A stretch of 59,771 nucleotides of DNA from Desulfuromonas acetoxidans DSM 684 (lineage in GTDB: Bacteria; Desulfobacterota; Desulfuromonadia; Desulfuromonadales; Desulfuromonadaceae), in assembly GCF_000167355.1 (NCBI RefSeq), contig NZ_AAEW02000021.1, forward strand, positions 1 to 59,771. Direction: 5' to 3'. This document shows positions 17,443-26,835 of this stretch, in pieces. The notes under the pieces are model-generated. The model was not told where the DNA came from. It worked only from the letters and a program-made list of their open reading frames with translations, and did no database searches. The translations under genes and the position numbers were made by a program. Every line of letters begins with the position of its first letter. The stretch's first letter is position 1.

Positions 17443-19956
17443 ATGATGAATTCCTGCGATGCCCTGCTGCACATCAACCGCCCGGCCCGCTATATCGGCG
17501 GCGAGGCGGGAAGTATCCATAAAGACCCCAGTCAGGTTGAGCTACGTTTTGCTCTGGCCTTTCCCGATACCTATGAAATCGGCATGAGCCATCTCGGCTC
17601 GGCCATTCTCTACCGCGCACTTAACGCACAATCCTGGATCGGCGCTGAACGCAGTTATTGCCCGTGGCCGGACATGGCCGCTGAAATGCGCGATCAGGGC
17701 ATCCCCCTGCTGTCGCTGGAATCGCAAACACCGTTGGGTGAATTTGACCTGATCGGCTTCAGTCTCCAATATGAGTTGTGCTACACCAATGTGCTGACCA
17801 TGCTCAAATTGACCGGTATCCCCCTGCGCCGCGACCAGCGGAACGACAGCCACCCGCTGATCGTGGTCGGCGGCCCGTGCGCCTACAACCCGGAACCCCT
17901 GGCTGATTTTATCGACCTGGCTCTGATCGGTGACGGCGAAGAGGCGATCATTGAACTGTGCCAGGCGGTACGCGACAGCCGCCACGCCGAGGAAAACCGT
18001 CAGCAATGCTATGATCGTCTCAAACAAATTGACGGCATCTACCTACCCCACTTGTTTGAGTTTCATTACGATGACGAAGGGCACATTCAGGAACGTAAAG
18101 CTCTTGATGCGCAAATCAAAAAGGTAACCCGGCGCTTCATCACCGACCTCGACAGTGCCATCTACCCTGACAAACCGGTGATCCCGTTCATGCACACCGT
18201 TCACGATCGCGTTGCTGTTGAGATCGCCCGCGGCTGCACACGCGGCTGCCGGTTTTGTCAGGCCGGGTACATCTATCGGCCGGTACGCGAACGCAAAGCG
18301 GAGACCATTGCCAAGCTCATCGACAACGCCCTGAAACACAGTGGTTACGACGAAGTGTCGTTGTTGTCGCTGTCCAGTGGCGACTACACCGCCATTGAAC
18401 CGCTACTCAAACACCTCATGGCCCGTTACGCCGAGGAACGCGTGGCCGTGTCGCTGCCGAGTCTGCGGGTCGGCTCCCTGACCGATGAGCTGATCGAAGA
18501 GGTACGCAAGGTACGCAAGACCGGCTTCACTCTGGCACCGGAGGCTGGAACCGACCGGTTGCGCGATGTGATCAACAAAGGGATCAAAGCCGACGATCTG
18601 CTGGACACGGCCCGCACCATCTACACCCTGGGTTGGCGGCTGATCAAACTCTACTTTATGATGGGACTGCCCACGGAAACCCGTGACGACCTTGACGCCA
18701 TCGTCGAACTGGCTCGCCAGGTCAAGCGTTGCGCCAAAGGCACCGAAGGTGGCGGTGACGTCAACGTCGCGGTCTCAACCTTCGTACCCAAAGCGCACAC
18801 GCCGTTCCAGTGGGAAGCGCAACTGAGCATTGCCGAAACCGTGGAACGCCAGCACTACTTACGCGATGCATTGCAGCGCAAAAAACTACGCCTGAAATGG
18901 CACGAAGCCGAACTGTCTTACCTCGAAGGTGTGTTTGCCCGCGGTGACCGGCGTCTCGGAGCAGTGCTGGAAAAAGCGGTCGAACTGGGGAGCTGTTTTG
19001 ACGGTTGGCGCGACCACTTCGAATTCAGCCGCTGGCAGCAGGCCTTTGCCGACTGCGGTATCGACAGCGATTTTTATCTGCGTGCCCGTAATGAAGCGGA
19101 GATCCTCCCCTGGGATCATATCGATTGCGGCATTGAAAAAACGTTCTTCCTCGCCGAACGGCGCAATGCCTTGGCCGAACACTACACGCCCGACTGCCGT
19201 ACCGGGCCATGCAGCGGCTGCGGCGTGTGCGATTTTGATCAGTTACGCATGCGCTATGCCAAAGCTCAACCGCAGTTCCCGACACCGCCGACCAAACCAA
19301 CCCAAGGTGACGAACGCTACAAAGTCCGCCTGTGTCTGCACAAGACCGATCAGGCCCGTTTTGTCAGCCACCTGGAATTCATGACTGTCATCCAGCGCGC
19401 CTTGCGTCGCATTAATGCGCCGGTCCGTTTTTCTCAGGGATTTCACCCCCATCCACGGCTGTCGTTCCCCGATGCGTTGCCCACTGGCGTGGAAAGCATC
19501 AGCGAAGTGGTCGATATTGAGCTGTTCCAGCCAATCGACACCAAGCAATTCGGCCAACAACTGGCTGCGGAACTGCCGAGCGGTTTTGCCGTAACATCGG
19601 TTGAAACGGTTCATTGGCGCATGCCATCACCAGGCAGCTGTATCGTCGCCAGCGACTACCGCGTCCCCCTGGATGAAACCGTCCGCCAACGGGTACATGA
19701 ACAAATTGATCCATTTCTGGACGCCGACCATGTTATCGTACAACGTAACAAGGGAAACAAAGTGGTCGGAATGGACATCCGTGGCGATGTTGAGGCCCTG
19801 CGTCTGGAACAGAATGCCCTGATCATGACCCTGCGCAAAGGCAGTCCGGTCGCCATTGCCGCCCACCTGCTCGGCCTCAGCGACCACGAAGTGCGCAGCC
19901 TGCGCATCTGCAAAACAGCAGTAACCCTGGTGGTTCCCGAGTCGTTTGAGGATTGA
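17443..19956 (+). CDS. B12-binding-like radical SAM protein fused to a DUF2344 domain
   Basis: 837 residues. The N-terminal part (about 1-600) matches the TIGR03960-type radical SAM family: a cobalamin-binding-like region (AFPDTYEIGMSHLG, GFSLQYELCYTNVL, VVGGPCAYNPEP) and the iron-sulfur motif CTRGCRFC with cysteines at residues 265, 269 and 272. A cysteine cluster CRTGPCSGCGVCDF (near 585) follows. The last 200 residues are a DUF2344/TIGR03936 domain (RFVSHLEFMTVIQRAL, RFSQGFHPHPRLSF), encoded separately in some bacteria. The reaction is unknown. The fused protein usually lies directly before ribonuclease G, as here, suggesting an RNA or ribosome modification role (inference). Start codons at 17443 and 17446 are equally possible. 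Confidence 0.85.
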   Translation: MMNSCDALLHINRPARYIGGEAGSIHKDPSQVELRFALAFPDTYEIGMSHLGSAILYRALNAQSWIGAERSYCPWPDMAAEMRDQGIPLLSLESQTPLGEFDLIGFSLQYELCYTNVLTMLKLTGIPLRRDQRNDSHPLIVVGGPCAYNPEPLADFIDLALIGDGEEAIIELCQAVRDSRHAEENRQQCYDRLKQIDGIYLPHLFEFHYDDEGHIQERKALDAQIKKVTRRFITDLDSAIYPDKPVIPFMHTVHDRVAVEIARGCTRGCRFCQAGYIYRPVRERKAETIAKLIDNALKHSGYDEVSLLSLSSGDYTAIEPLLKHLMARYAEERVAVSLPSLRVGSLTDELIEEVRKVRKTGFTLAPEAGTDRLRDVINKGIKADDLLDTARTIYTLGWRLIKLYFMMGLPTETRDDLDAIVELARQVKRCAKGTEGGGDVNVAVSTFVPKAHTPFQWEAQLSIAETVERQHYLRDALQRKKLRLKWHEAELSYLEGVFARGDRRLGAVLEKAVELGSCFDGWRDHFEFSRWQQAFADCGIDSDFYLRARNEAEILPWDHIDCGIEKTFFLAERRNALAEHYTPDCRTGPCSGCGVCDFDQLRMRYAKAQPQFPTPPTKPTQGDERYKVRLCLHKTDQARFVSHLEFMTVIQRALRRINAPVRFSQGFHPHPRLSFPDALPTGVESISEVVDIELFQPIDTKQFGQQLAAELPSGFAVTSVETVHWRMPSPGSCIVASDYRVPLDETVRQRVHEQIDPFLDADHVIVQRNKGNKVVGMDIRGDVEALRLEQNALIMTLRKGSPVAIAAHLLGLSDHEVRSLRICKTAVTLVVPESFED

Positions 19957-19984
19957 ACAAATTGAAAGATTTTCAATGACTCAC

Positions 19985-20420
19985 GGTCTGCGCAACACGA
20001 CTGTTCCCCCGTTCAGCAGCGCCGAACAGAGTGAACGTCACCGCGATGGTCGTCGGCAACATGTTTGAGGACTGATGCCGACTGGGCGAGTTTTGCCGAC
20101 ATCGCGGGGTAAGTGAACGAAGTGAAGGAACCCGCAGGGCACTAGGGTTGTTGTCAATCAGCAGAACGAGGGATGTTGCGAGATATTTTTCGGGTCAGCA
20201 AAGCAGAGAGAGGAGCTATAGTGATTCTATGGCGACGACCGATAACACCGCTGACGCGCAAAAGATTCGCAACAGCACCGTGAGGCCCGGTTGATACCAA
20301 CCCTTTGTCGGGGGGTCGTTTTTGCGTCTCTTTTGACGACGCAAAAACAACCCGAAGTGTGGGCGCGGAAGCCCACGTCACGTGGGTACCAAGCGTAGTG
20401 AACGGATGGCACAAATCAAT
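19985..20420 (+). repeat. Diverged B unit of the structured repeat, with a central insertion
   Basis: The 5' part (about 19989-20140: CCCGTTCAGCAGCGCCGAAC, then GATGGTCGTCGGCAAC paired with TTGCCGACATCGC) and the 3' part (about 20318-20412: GTTTTTGCGTC/GACGCAAAAAC, then GTGGGC-GCGGAA-GCCCAC and CACGTGGGTACC) are clearly the B unit of blocks 1 and 3. About 170 bases not found in the other copies separate them. The stem sequences differ from B1 on both arms together, so the hairpins are kept. It fills the gap between the radical-SAM gene and rng. Confidence 0.75.
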
Positions 20421-20495
20421 GCAACATCCGCTTTCCATTACTCGGTCCTTAAAAAATTAAGAATCTATCTGCTTTCTATATAAAAGGAGTCTCCC

Positions 20496-22004
20496 ATGAC
20501 CAAAAAACTGGTCATCAACACCACCTCGCGCGAAACCCGCGTTGCCCTGCAGGAGAACGGCCACATCGCCGAACTCTACATCGAACGCTGCTGCGAACGC
20601 GGCATTGTCGGCAACATCTACAAGGGCAAAGTGATCCGCGTACTGCCCGGCATGCAGGCTGCTTTTGTTGATATCGGCCTGGAAAAAGCCGGCTTCCTTT
20701 ACGTCGCTGACGTGATCGACGAAATGGATGCCGTGGTCGATTATGTCGACGGCCGTAGTTCCAGCGCCGATCCCGGTGATGAAGGGATGGAGGAAAAACC
20801 ACTGCCGCCCATTGAAGACCTGCTTCAGGAGGGCCAAGAGATCCTCGCCCAGATCGCCAAGGAACCTCTCGGCACCAAGGGCGCCCGCATCACCTCACAC
20901 ATCTCGTTGCCTGGGCGCCACCTGGTCTACATGCCGACCATCGACCACATCGGCATTTCGCGACGCATTGAAAATGAGGAAGAGAAGGAACGGCTGCGGA
21001 CTACCGTGGAAGAGATCCGCCCGGCAGGCAGCGGTTATATCGTTCGCACTGCGGCCGAAGGTAAAAGCGAGGAGGATTTGCGTGCCGACATGCTCTATCT
21101 CTCTGAATTGTGGAAAGATATTGATTCGCGTCAAAAGGATGCTGAGGCACCGTGCCTAATCCACTCCGATCTCGACGTAACCAGCAAAGTACTGCGTGAC
21201 ATCCTCACTGAGGACATCCGCCACATCGTTGTTGATTCGCAAAGTGAGTACGACAAGATCGTCCAGTTCCTTGGCACCTACATGCCCAAGCAGCAGTACA
21301 CCATTGAGCTGCACGACAAGAACGAGCCACTGTTCGACACATACGGTCTCGAAGTGGAGATCGCCAGGGCTCTGGGGCGTAAAGTGTGGTTGAAAAGCGG
21401 CGGCTACATCATCATTGAGCAGACCGAGGCACTGACCGCAGTGGATGTCAATACCGGCCGTTTTGTCGGCAAACGTAATCTCGAGGACACCATCCTTAAA
21501 ACCAACCTCGAAGCTGTGCGCGAGATTGCCTACCAACTGCGACTGCGCAACATCGGCGGCCTGATCATTATCGATTTTATCGATATGGAGAAGGAGGCCC
21601 ACCGCGAACAGGTGCATAGTGCCTTAGAAGAAGCGCTGAAAAGCGACAAAAGCAAAACCAATATCCTTAAGATCTCCGAACTGGGCCTGGTTGAGATGAC
21701 CCGCAAGCGGGTGCGTGAAAGCATCGGCCGCACCCTGTGCGAACCCTGCCCGTATTGCGAAGGCACCGGCTACATCAAAAGCCGCACCACCATGGTGTTT
21801 GAGATTTTCCGCAAGTTGAAGCGGGAGATGAACGATCTGCCCGGTTATCGGGTCAACCTGCAGGTTCATCCCGATGTTGCCGCACTGCTTTACGACGAGG
21901 AGAGCAGCGTCATTGACGAGTTGGAGCGTCATTACCAGAAACAGATCACCATTATCGCCCGGCCCAATTTCCACATTGAACAGTTCGAGATCGGCGCGGG
22001 CTAG
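20496..22004 (+). CDS. rng: Ribonuclease G/E family endoribonuclease
   Basis: 502 residues, RNase G length (no long RNase E scaffold tail). N-terminal S1 domain split around the RNase H-like fold (RGIVGNIYKGKVIRVLPGMQAAFVDIG; given here only as a landmark), DNase I-like catalytic region with aspartates in TAVDVNTGRFVG and IIIDFIDM, and the zinc link CEPCPYCEG. It cleaves single-stranded RNA, for example in 16S rRNA 5' maturation. Strong ribosome site AAAAGGAGTCTCCC before the ATG. It follows the radical-SAM fusion gene (with a repeat between) and is 11 bases from the sigma-54 activator gene. Confidence 0.94.
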   Translation: MTKKLVINTTSRETRVALQENGHIAELYIERCCERGIVGNIYKGKVIRVLPGMQAAFVDIGLEKAGFLYVADVIDEMDAVVDYVDGRSSSADPGDEGMEEKPLPPIEDLLQEGQEILAQIAKEPLGTKGARITSHISLPGRHLVYMPTIDHIGISRRIENEEEKERLRTTVEEIRPAGSGYIVRTAAEGKSEEDLRADMLYLSELWKDIDSRQKDAEAPCLIHSDLDVTSKVLRDILTEDIRHIVVDSQSEYDKIVQFLGTYMPKQQYTIELHDKNEPLFDTYGLEVEIARALGRKVWLKSGGYIIIEQTEALTAVDVNTGRFVGKRNLEDTILKTNLEAVREIAYQLRLRNIGGLIIIDFIDMEKEAHREQVHSALEEALKSDKSKTNILKISELGLVEMTRKRVRESIGRTLCEPCPYCEGTGYIKSRTTMVFEIFRKLKREMNDLPGYRVNLQVHPDVAALLYDEESSVIDELERHYQKQITIIARPNFHIEQFEIGAG

Positions 22005-22015
22005 CAGGGTGAACC

Positions 22016-23392
22016 ATGGCCAAACAGGATGACGACAATCTGACCACCTCCACCGAGGCGATCCTTGAGAGCATCAGCGATGGCGTGTTCACCGTTGATA
22101 ACGACTGGCGCATCACTTCATTTAACCGCGCCGCCGAGGAGATCACCGGCACGCCGCGCGATCAGGCCATCGGCCAACTGTGCTCCGAGGTGTTTCGTTC
22201 AAGCATGTGCGAAAACCACTGCGCCTTGCGTCAGACCCTGGCCGACGGCAAGCCAATTATCAACCGCACCGGCTACATGATCAATGCCTTGGGCCGCCGC
22301 ATCCCCATCAGTATCTCCACTGCTGTGCTACGCGACAGTCACGGTCACATCATCGGCGGTGCCGAAACATTTCGCGATCTCACCGAAGTGGAAACGCTGC
22401 GCAAGCAACTCAGCGGCCGGCGCCAACTGGGCGATCTGGTCAGCCACAGTCCGGTGATGCACGATATTTTTCAACTGATCACCGCCGTGGCCGCCAGCAG
22501 CAGCACGGTGCTGATTCAGGGAGAAACCGGCACCGGCAAAGAACTAGTCGCCCGGGCCATCCACAGTATCAGCGACCGCGCCGAGCAGCCGTTTGTCGCC
22601 GTCAATTGCGGCGCACTGCCCGACACCCTGCTTGAATCCGAACTGTTCGGCCACAAAAAAGGGGCGTTTACCGGTGCCGTTGCCGACAAAGCGGGACGCT
22701 TTGCCGCCGCCGGACGCGGCACTCTGTTTCTCGACGAAATCGGCGAGATCAGTCAGGCATTGCAGGTGCGCCTGTTGCGCGTGTTACAGGAACATCAGTT
22801 TGAACCGCTCGGTGCCAACCGCAGTGAACCCTGCCATGCCCGTATCCTGGCCGCCACCAACCGCAACCTGGAACAGATGGTGGAGGAGGGAACCTTCCGC
22901 CGCGACCTGTTCTATCGTATTCAGGTCGTACAGATCGATCTGCCCCCTCTGCGCCAGCGCATGGAAGATCTGCCATTGCTGGTCGATCACTTCATCCAAC
23001 GCTTCAACCAGCTGCAAAATAAAAACATCAAAACCGTCACACCGGCGGCGCTCAGCGCCCTGATGGCCCATCACTGGCCGGGCAACGTACGCGAACTGGA
23101 AAACATCATCGAACGGGCCTTTGTTCTGTGCAAAACCAGCGAAATCGACCTACCCTGCCTGCCTGCAGCACTGCAACGGGGAGCCGCCGACAGCGGTGCC
23201 CAAGCCATGCGCGCCAGCCGCCAGCAGCACGAGCGCCAGGTGATTCTCGCCGCACTGCGACGCAATCACTACAACCGTGCCGCGACAGCCCGCGAACTCA
23301 ACATCCACAAGGCAACGCTCTACCGTAAAATCAATACATTAAACATCTCCCTGCCCGACCAGGACGGGCGCAACAGCACAGCGTCGCAATAA
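22016..23392 (+). CDS. PAS-domain sigma-54-dependent activator of the ORP-like cluster
   Basis: 458 residues. PAS domain (about 8-125) with cysteines in [19 protein letters not shown], the type seen in regulators beside Mrp/NifX clusters. The AAA+ domain (about 140-380) has Walker A GETGTGKE, the canonical GAFTGA loop, Walker [12 protein letters not shown] and the R-finger region, and a Fis-type helix-turn-helix closes the protein ([19 protein letters not shown]). It has no receiver domain, so the PAS/cysteine region probably senses the signal directly, perhaps redox or a metal cluster. By position and type it corresponds to DVU2106, the cognate activator of the Desulfovibrio vulgaris orange-protein operons. 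The best target is the sigma-54 promoter at 23531. Confidence 0.88.
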   Translation: MAKQDDDNLTTSTEAILESISDGVFTVDNDWRITSFNRAAEEITGTPRDQAIGQLCSEVFRSSMCENHCALRQTLADGKPIINRTGYMINALGRRIPISISTAVLRDSHGHIIGGAETFRDLTEVETLRKQLSGRRQLGDLVSHSPVMHDIFQLITAVAASSSTVLIQGETGTGKELVARAIHSISDRAEQPFVAVNCGALPDTLLESELFGHKKGAFTGAVADKAGRFAAAGRGTLFLDEIGEISQALQVRLLRVLQEHQFEPLGANRSEPCHARILAATNRNLEQMVEEGTFRRDLFYRIQVVQIDLPPLRQRMEDLPLLVDHFIQRFNQLQNKNIKTVTPAALSALMAHHWPGNVRELENIIERAFVLCKTSEIDLPCLPAALQRGAADSGAQAMRASRQQHERQVILAALRRNHYNRAATARELNIHKATLYRKINTLNISLPDQDGRNSTASQ

Positions 23393-23530
23393 AGCAACGC
23401 CACCACCAGTACCGTCGCACAAACGCGTCACATTCCCACCTTCGCACATCAATGCCCATCAAAACAAAAACAAAAAAACACCCTGTGAAACCAGCGAGAT
23501 AAATCAAAACACCCCGCAAAAGAGCCGCTT

Positions 23531-23546
23531 TGGCACTCCCTTTGCT
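23531..23546 (+). promoter_or_regulatory. Sigma-54 (-24/-12) promoter of the ORP-like cluster
   Basis: TGGCAC-TCCCT-TTGC matches the RpoN consensus exactly, with the invariant GG (23532-23533) and GC (23544-23545) ten bases apart. It lies about 50 bases before the first cluster gene and directly after the gene for a sigma-54 activator. No clear activator-binding palindrome was found in the 138 bases upstream. Confidence 0.88.
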
Positions 23547-23593
23547 CATATGGTCAAGCAACACTCTGGAAACCACCCGGGAAGGAGCTGCCT

Positions 23594-23986
23594 GTGGCTA
23601 CTGCAGGATTTACGATTTGGAATGACCGCATCGCGCCGGTATTTGATGTGGCCAGTCAACTGATCATTGTCGATGAACATTTGGATCAGCCCTGGCGACA
23701 ATTGACCCTTCCCGAAGGTTCCGCCTTAGACAAACTGTGGTTTCTCAAGCAGCAACAGGTGACCACACTGGTGTGTGGCGCCATGACCTGCAGCAGTTAC
23801 TACGCGGCGGACGGTTACGGCATCACGGTATACCGTTTTATCGCCGGACCTTGCCAGGCCGTCATTGACGGCTGGCTTAACCATGTGCCGCTGGAACACC
23901 ACTTCCCCATGCCGGGTTGCGGTGGTGCCGGACGGCAGCGACGAGGACGACGCAACAAACAAACGATGCTGCGTCCTCTGAAATAA
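23594..23986 (+). CDS. NifX/ORP-family (dinitrogenase iron-molybdenum cofactor) protein
   Basis: 130 residues from a GTG start with GAAGGAG six bases upstream. One NifB/NifX/NafY-type domain (pfam02579): strand-rich start GFTIWNDRIAPVFDVASQL, LVCGAMTCSSYYAADGYGITVYRF, and a basic, glycine-rich tail (PGCGGAGRQRRGRRNK). Members bind Fe-Mo or Mo-Cu clusters; the Desulfovibrio orange protein is the best known of this gene neighbourhood. First gene after the sigma-54 promoter. The cysteines in GAMTCSS and PGCGG are candidate cluster ligands (inference). Confidence 0.8.
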   Translation: MATAGFTIWNDRIAPVFDVASQLIIVDEHLDQPWRQLTLPEGSALDKLWFLKQQQVTTLVCGAMTCSSYYAADGYGITVYRFIAGPCQAVIDGWLNHVPLEHHFPMPGCGGAGRQRRGRRNKQTMLRPLK

Positions 23987-24004
23987 CCTGAAAAGGAGTC
24001 GATC

Positions 24005-24256
24005 ATGCCCAATCAGAACGGAACAGGGCCATTAGGAGAGGGCCCAATGACAGGTCGCGGTGCCGGTCGTTGCGGCCGCGGACAGCGCAATAGTATTTCC
24101 GGCCGCGGTATGGGCCGCCAGGGAATGATGCGTCAAGGCGTCCGCCGTCTCGACGACACCAATGACGCGGCCCTGCGCCAACAAATGGATGAGATGCAAC
24201 AACAGCTCAACACCATGAGCAAAGCATTGGAAGAACTCGGTCGTCAACGTAACTGA
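24005..24256 (+). CDS. DUF5320 small Gly/Arg/Met-rich protein
   Basis: 83 residues. N-terminal half is glycine- and arginine-rich (GTGPLGEGPMTGRGAGRCGR), the typical DUF5320 signature. The C-terminal half is a predicted coiled coil (LRQQMDEMQQQLNTMSKAL). Good ribosome site AAAAGGAGTCGATC. DUF5320 proteins commonly sit beside Mrp ATPases and NifX/ORP-family proteins, as here, but their role is unknown. Possibly a scaffold or RNA/nucleotide-binding partner; this is a guess. Confidence 0.85.
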   Translation: MPNQNGTGPLGEGPMTGRGAGRCGRGQRNSISGRGMGRQGMMRQGVRRLDDTNDAALRQQMDEMQQQLNTMSKALEELGRQRN

Positions 24257-24269
24257 TCTTTCCACATCA

Positions 24270-24324
24270 GGAGTCTGTCGAACATGCCGGGGCGACACAA
24301 CAAACCAGCCTATCGACAGACTCC
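24270..24324 (+). repeat. Perfect 12-bp inverted repeat inside the ORP-like cluster
   Basis: GGAGTCTGTCGA (24270-24281) and TCGACAGACTCC (24313-24324) are perfectly complementary with a 31-base spacer. It occupies the only sizeable gap (122 bases) within the cluster. It has no T tract, so it is more likely an RNA processing, stability or operator element than a terminator. Confidence 0.7.
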
Positions 24325-24378
24325 CAGCAACTCAAGGCATCATGACGGATTTCAGCCGCTGTGATGAGCAGAGGAACC

Positions 24379-24747
24379 ATGAAAATAGCTTTCAGTACCC
24401 AAGGAAACGATCTTACGGCTTTGGTGGATACCCGTTTCGGTCGCAGCGAACGCTTCTTGATTGTTGATACCGAGCAGGAATCCATTGAAGTCATTGAAAA
24501 CACTCAGAATCGCCAGTCCGCCCAAGGCGCTGGGATTCAGAGCGCCACACACCTGATCCAGAACAACGTCAATGCCGTAGTCACCGGCCAGTGCGGCCCA
24601 AAAGCGTTTGCTCTGCTGAATCGCTCAGATATTACCGTGTACCCAACGCCATCCATGACAATCAGTGAGGCACTTGACGCGCTGAAAAATGGCCAGCTTT
24701 CGCCCACCAAAGATGCCACGGTTGAGGGCCATTGGGGTGAGGTATGA
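24379..24747 (+). CDS. NifX/ORP-family protein, second copy
   Basis: 122 residues from the ATG at 24379 (AGAGGA just upstream); in-frame GTG/ATG at 24361-24364 are alternatives. It is the pfam02579 member closest to the orange protein in layout: KIAFSTQGNDLTALVDTRFGRSERFLIVD, with GAGIQSATHLI and VVTGQCGPKAFALL, then a tail ending HWGEV. The single cysteine in TGQCGP is a possible cluster ligand. Its stop overlaps the start of the next gene by four bases (ATGA), so it is translationally coupled to the first Mrp ATPase. Confidence 0.82.
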   Translation: MKIAFSTQGNDLTALVDTRFGRSERFLIVDTEQESIEVIENTQNRQSAQGAGIQSATHLIQNNVNAVVTGQCGPKAFALLNRSDITVYPTPSMTISEALDALKNGQLSPTKDATVEGHWGEV

Positions 24748-25592
24748 AACTGGCCATCGCCTCCGGAAAAGGGGGAACCGGCAAAACGACGCTGTCCGTT
24801 GCTCTGGCCCAGGTCGCTGACAGACCGGTTCAACTGCTCGATTGCGATGTCGAGGAACCCAACAGCCATCTGTTTTTTGAGCAGGCCGCGACAGATTGTG
24901 AAATTGTCACGGTGCCGGTGCCACGCATTGATGAACAACGCTGCCAGCATTGTGGCGCGTGTGGTGAGTTTTGCGCATTTAATGCTCTGGCCTGCCTGCC
25001 GACGGAAACGGTTCTATTTGAAGGGCTGTGCCACAGCTGTGGCGGCTGCCGTCTGGTTTGCCCCCACGATGCCATCAGCGAACAGCAGCAACGCATCGGC
25101 GTAATCCGCAAAGCCCGCCACGGCAAGATCGACCTGTTCAGCGGTGTGCTGGATGTCGGGCTGGCCATGTCACCACCACTGATTCGCGCTCTGAAGCGCC
25201 ATCAAAACGACGAGACGTTGATCCTGCTTGATTGTCCACCGGGCACATCCTGCCCGTTGTCGACCACCATTCAGGATGCGGACATGGTCCTGCTGATCAC
25301 CGAGCCGACTCCGTTCGGCCTGCATGATCTGGAGATTGCCGTCGAAACAGTGCGTCAACTCAAACGCCCCATCGCCGTGATCATTAACCGCAGCGATCTC
25401 GGCGACAACAGCGTTACTAACTATTGTCGCCGAGAAAGGATCCCGGTTTTACTGCAGTTGCCGTATGAAAAACGGGTGGCCGTGGCGTATTCGCGCGGCG
25501 AAGGGCTGCTTGACGCCCTGCCCGGCCTGGAGACGCAACTTGAAATTGTACTGCAACATGCCGAGAAACTGTATCGGGAGAGTCTGTCATGA
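24744..25592 (+). CDS. Mrp/MinD-type ATPase with ferredoxin insertion, first copy
   Basis: 282 residues. Deviant Walker A ASGKGGTGKTTL (residues 6-17) and the switch motif LLDCPPGTSCP place it in the Mrp/NBP35/MinD group. A two-cluster ferredoxin is inserted after the first strands (CQHCGACGEFC, then CHSCGGCRLVC, about residues 60-115), giving two predicted [4Fe-4S] clusters. Such paired ATPases occur in the Desulfovibrio ORP operons, where the complex was linked to cell-division placement. Other members act in iron-sulfur or cofactor assembly. It overlaps both neighbours by four bases. Confidence 0.88.
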   Translation: MKLAIASGKGGTGKTTLSVALAQVADRPVQLLDCDVEEPNSHLFFEQAATDCEIVTVPVPRIDEQRCQHCGACGEFCAFNALACLPTETVLFEGLCHSCGGCRLVCPHDAISEQQQRIGVIRKARHGKIDLFSGVLDVGLAMSPPLIRALKRHQNDETLILLDCPPGTSCPLSTTIQDADMVLLITEPTPFGLHDLEIAVETVRQLKRPIAVIINRSDLGDNSVTNYCRRERIPVLLQLPYEKRVAVAYSRGEGLLDALPGLETQLEIVLQHAEKLYRESLS

Positions 25593-26503
25593 AAGAACTG
25601 ACTATCATCAGTGGTAAGGGCGGCACGGGCAAAACCAGCCTGACCGCAGCTCTGGCCGATCTTGCTGACGACTGCGTCATCGCCGACTGCGACGTGGATG
25701 CGGCCAATCTCCATCTACTGCTGTCACCGCAAGTTGACCACTGTCATGAATTTATCAGCGGCACCATTGCGGTGATCGACGAACAAGGGTGCACCCAATG
25801 TGGTGAATGCCAACGTTTGTGCCGATTTGGCGGCATCAGCGCCACACCACCCTACACCATTCAGCCGTCCGGCTGTGAAGGCTGCGGAGTGTGTGCCCGT
25901 TTCTGCCCGCAACAGGTCATCACCATGGAACCACGCCGCTGCGGTGAATGGTATCAGTCTCACACCGAGCAAGGCGCGATGATCCATGCTCGGCTTGATG
26001 TCGGCGCCGAAAACTCCGGAAAACTGGTCAGTCTGGTCCGCGAGCAGGCACATCAATGGGCAAAGGCACACAACATCCCCCTGTTGCTGATCGACGGCCC
26101 CCCAGGGATTGGTTGTCCGGTTATCGCTTCCATCACCGGCGCCGACCATGTGTTGATCGTGACTGAACCCACCCTGTCGGGGTTACACGACATGGAGCGA
26201 ATTATTGACTTGCTGGAACATTTTTCCATCCCCGGCAGCCTGTGTATCAACCGCTGGGACATCAACCCCAACATGACCCGGCAGATTCGCGACGCGGCAG
26301 CCCGTCGCCATGTAGACTGCGTCGGTCTGATCCCGTTTGATCGCCATATGGTCAACGCCCAGCTCAAGGCCCAACCAGTGGTCCGCCAGCACGACAGCAT
26401 TGCCGCCATGGCCATTCGCGATCTATGGAATAACCTCAACGGTCTTGTAACCGTTCTTGAACCCTCAAACCTCTTACCGAAAAACCAGGAGTCTCGTGTA
26501 TGA
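25589..26503 (+). CDS. Mrp/MinD-type ATPase with ferredoxin insertion, second copy
   Basis: 304 residues, paralogue of the preceding protein. Walker A SGKGGTGKTSLTAAL (about 7-21), ferredoxin insertion with CTQCGECQRLC and CEGCGVCARFC, and LIDGPPGIGCPVIAS. The two proteins very probably form a heterodimer, as in the Desulfovibrio ORP system (DVU2103/DVU2104 type). Coupled by ATGA overlap to the upstream ATPase and to the downstream NifX-like gene. Confidence 0.88.
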   Translation: MKELTIISGKGGTGKTSLTAALADLADDCVIADCDVDAANLHLLLSPQVDHCHEFISGTIAVIDEQGCTQCGECQRLCRFGGISATPPYTIQPSGCEGCGVCARFCPQQVITMEPRRCGEWYQSHTEQGAMIHARLDVGAENSGKLVSLVREQAHQWAKAHNIPLLLIDGPPGIGCPVIASITGADHVLIVTEPTLSGLHDMERIIDLLEHFSIPGSLCINRWDINPNMTRQIRDAAARRHVDCVGLIPFDRHMVNAQLKAQPVVRQHDSIAAMAIRDLWNNLNGLVTVLEPSNLLPKNQESRV

Positions 26504-26835
26504 AAATCGCTATCCCTACAGCCGAAGGCAAACTAACCCCCCATTTCGGCCACTGTGAAAAATTTGCCATTGTCACTGTCGACGAAAATGCCGAAATCGG
26601 CAGCCCTGAATTTATCACCCCGCCGCCACATGAGCCGGGTGTTCTGCCGCAATGGCTGGCTGAAAAGCAGGTCACTCTGATCATTGCCGGCGGCATGGGC
26701 CAACGTGCCCAGCAGTTATTTGACAACAACGGCATTCAGGTCATTACCGGCGCACCTGCCGAACTGCCTCAAGTGTTGGTCCAACAACATCTCAACGGCA
26801 GCCTGACCACCGGGATCAATCTCTGTGACCATTGA
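26500..26835 (+). CDS. NifX/ORP-family protein, third copy
   Basis: 111 residues. pfam02579 domain: MKIAIPTAEGKLTPHFGHC, VTVDENAEI, LIIAGGMGQRAQQLFDNNGI. The HFGHCEKF motif and the histidine-rich PPPHEPG are typical of the cluster-binding members found next to Mrp ATPases. Overlaps the second ATPase gene by four bases and the thioesterase gene by eleven. Having three family members in one operon suggests different cluster-carrying roles. Confidence 0.84.
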   Translation: MKIAIPTAEGKLTPHFGHCEKFAIVTVDENAEIGSPEFITPPPHEPGVLPQWLAEKQVTLIIAGGMGQRAQQLFDNNGIQVITGAPAELPQVLVQQHLNGSLTTGINLCDH

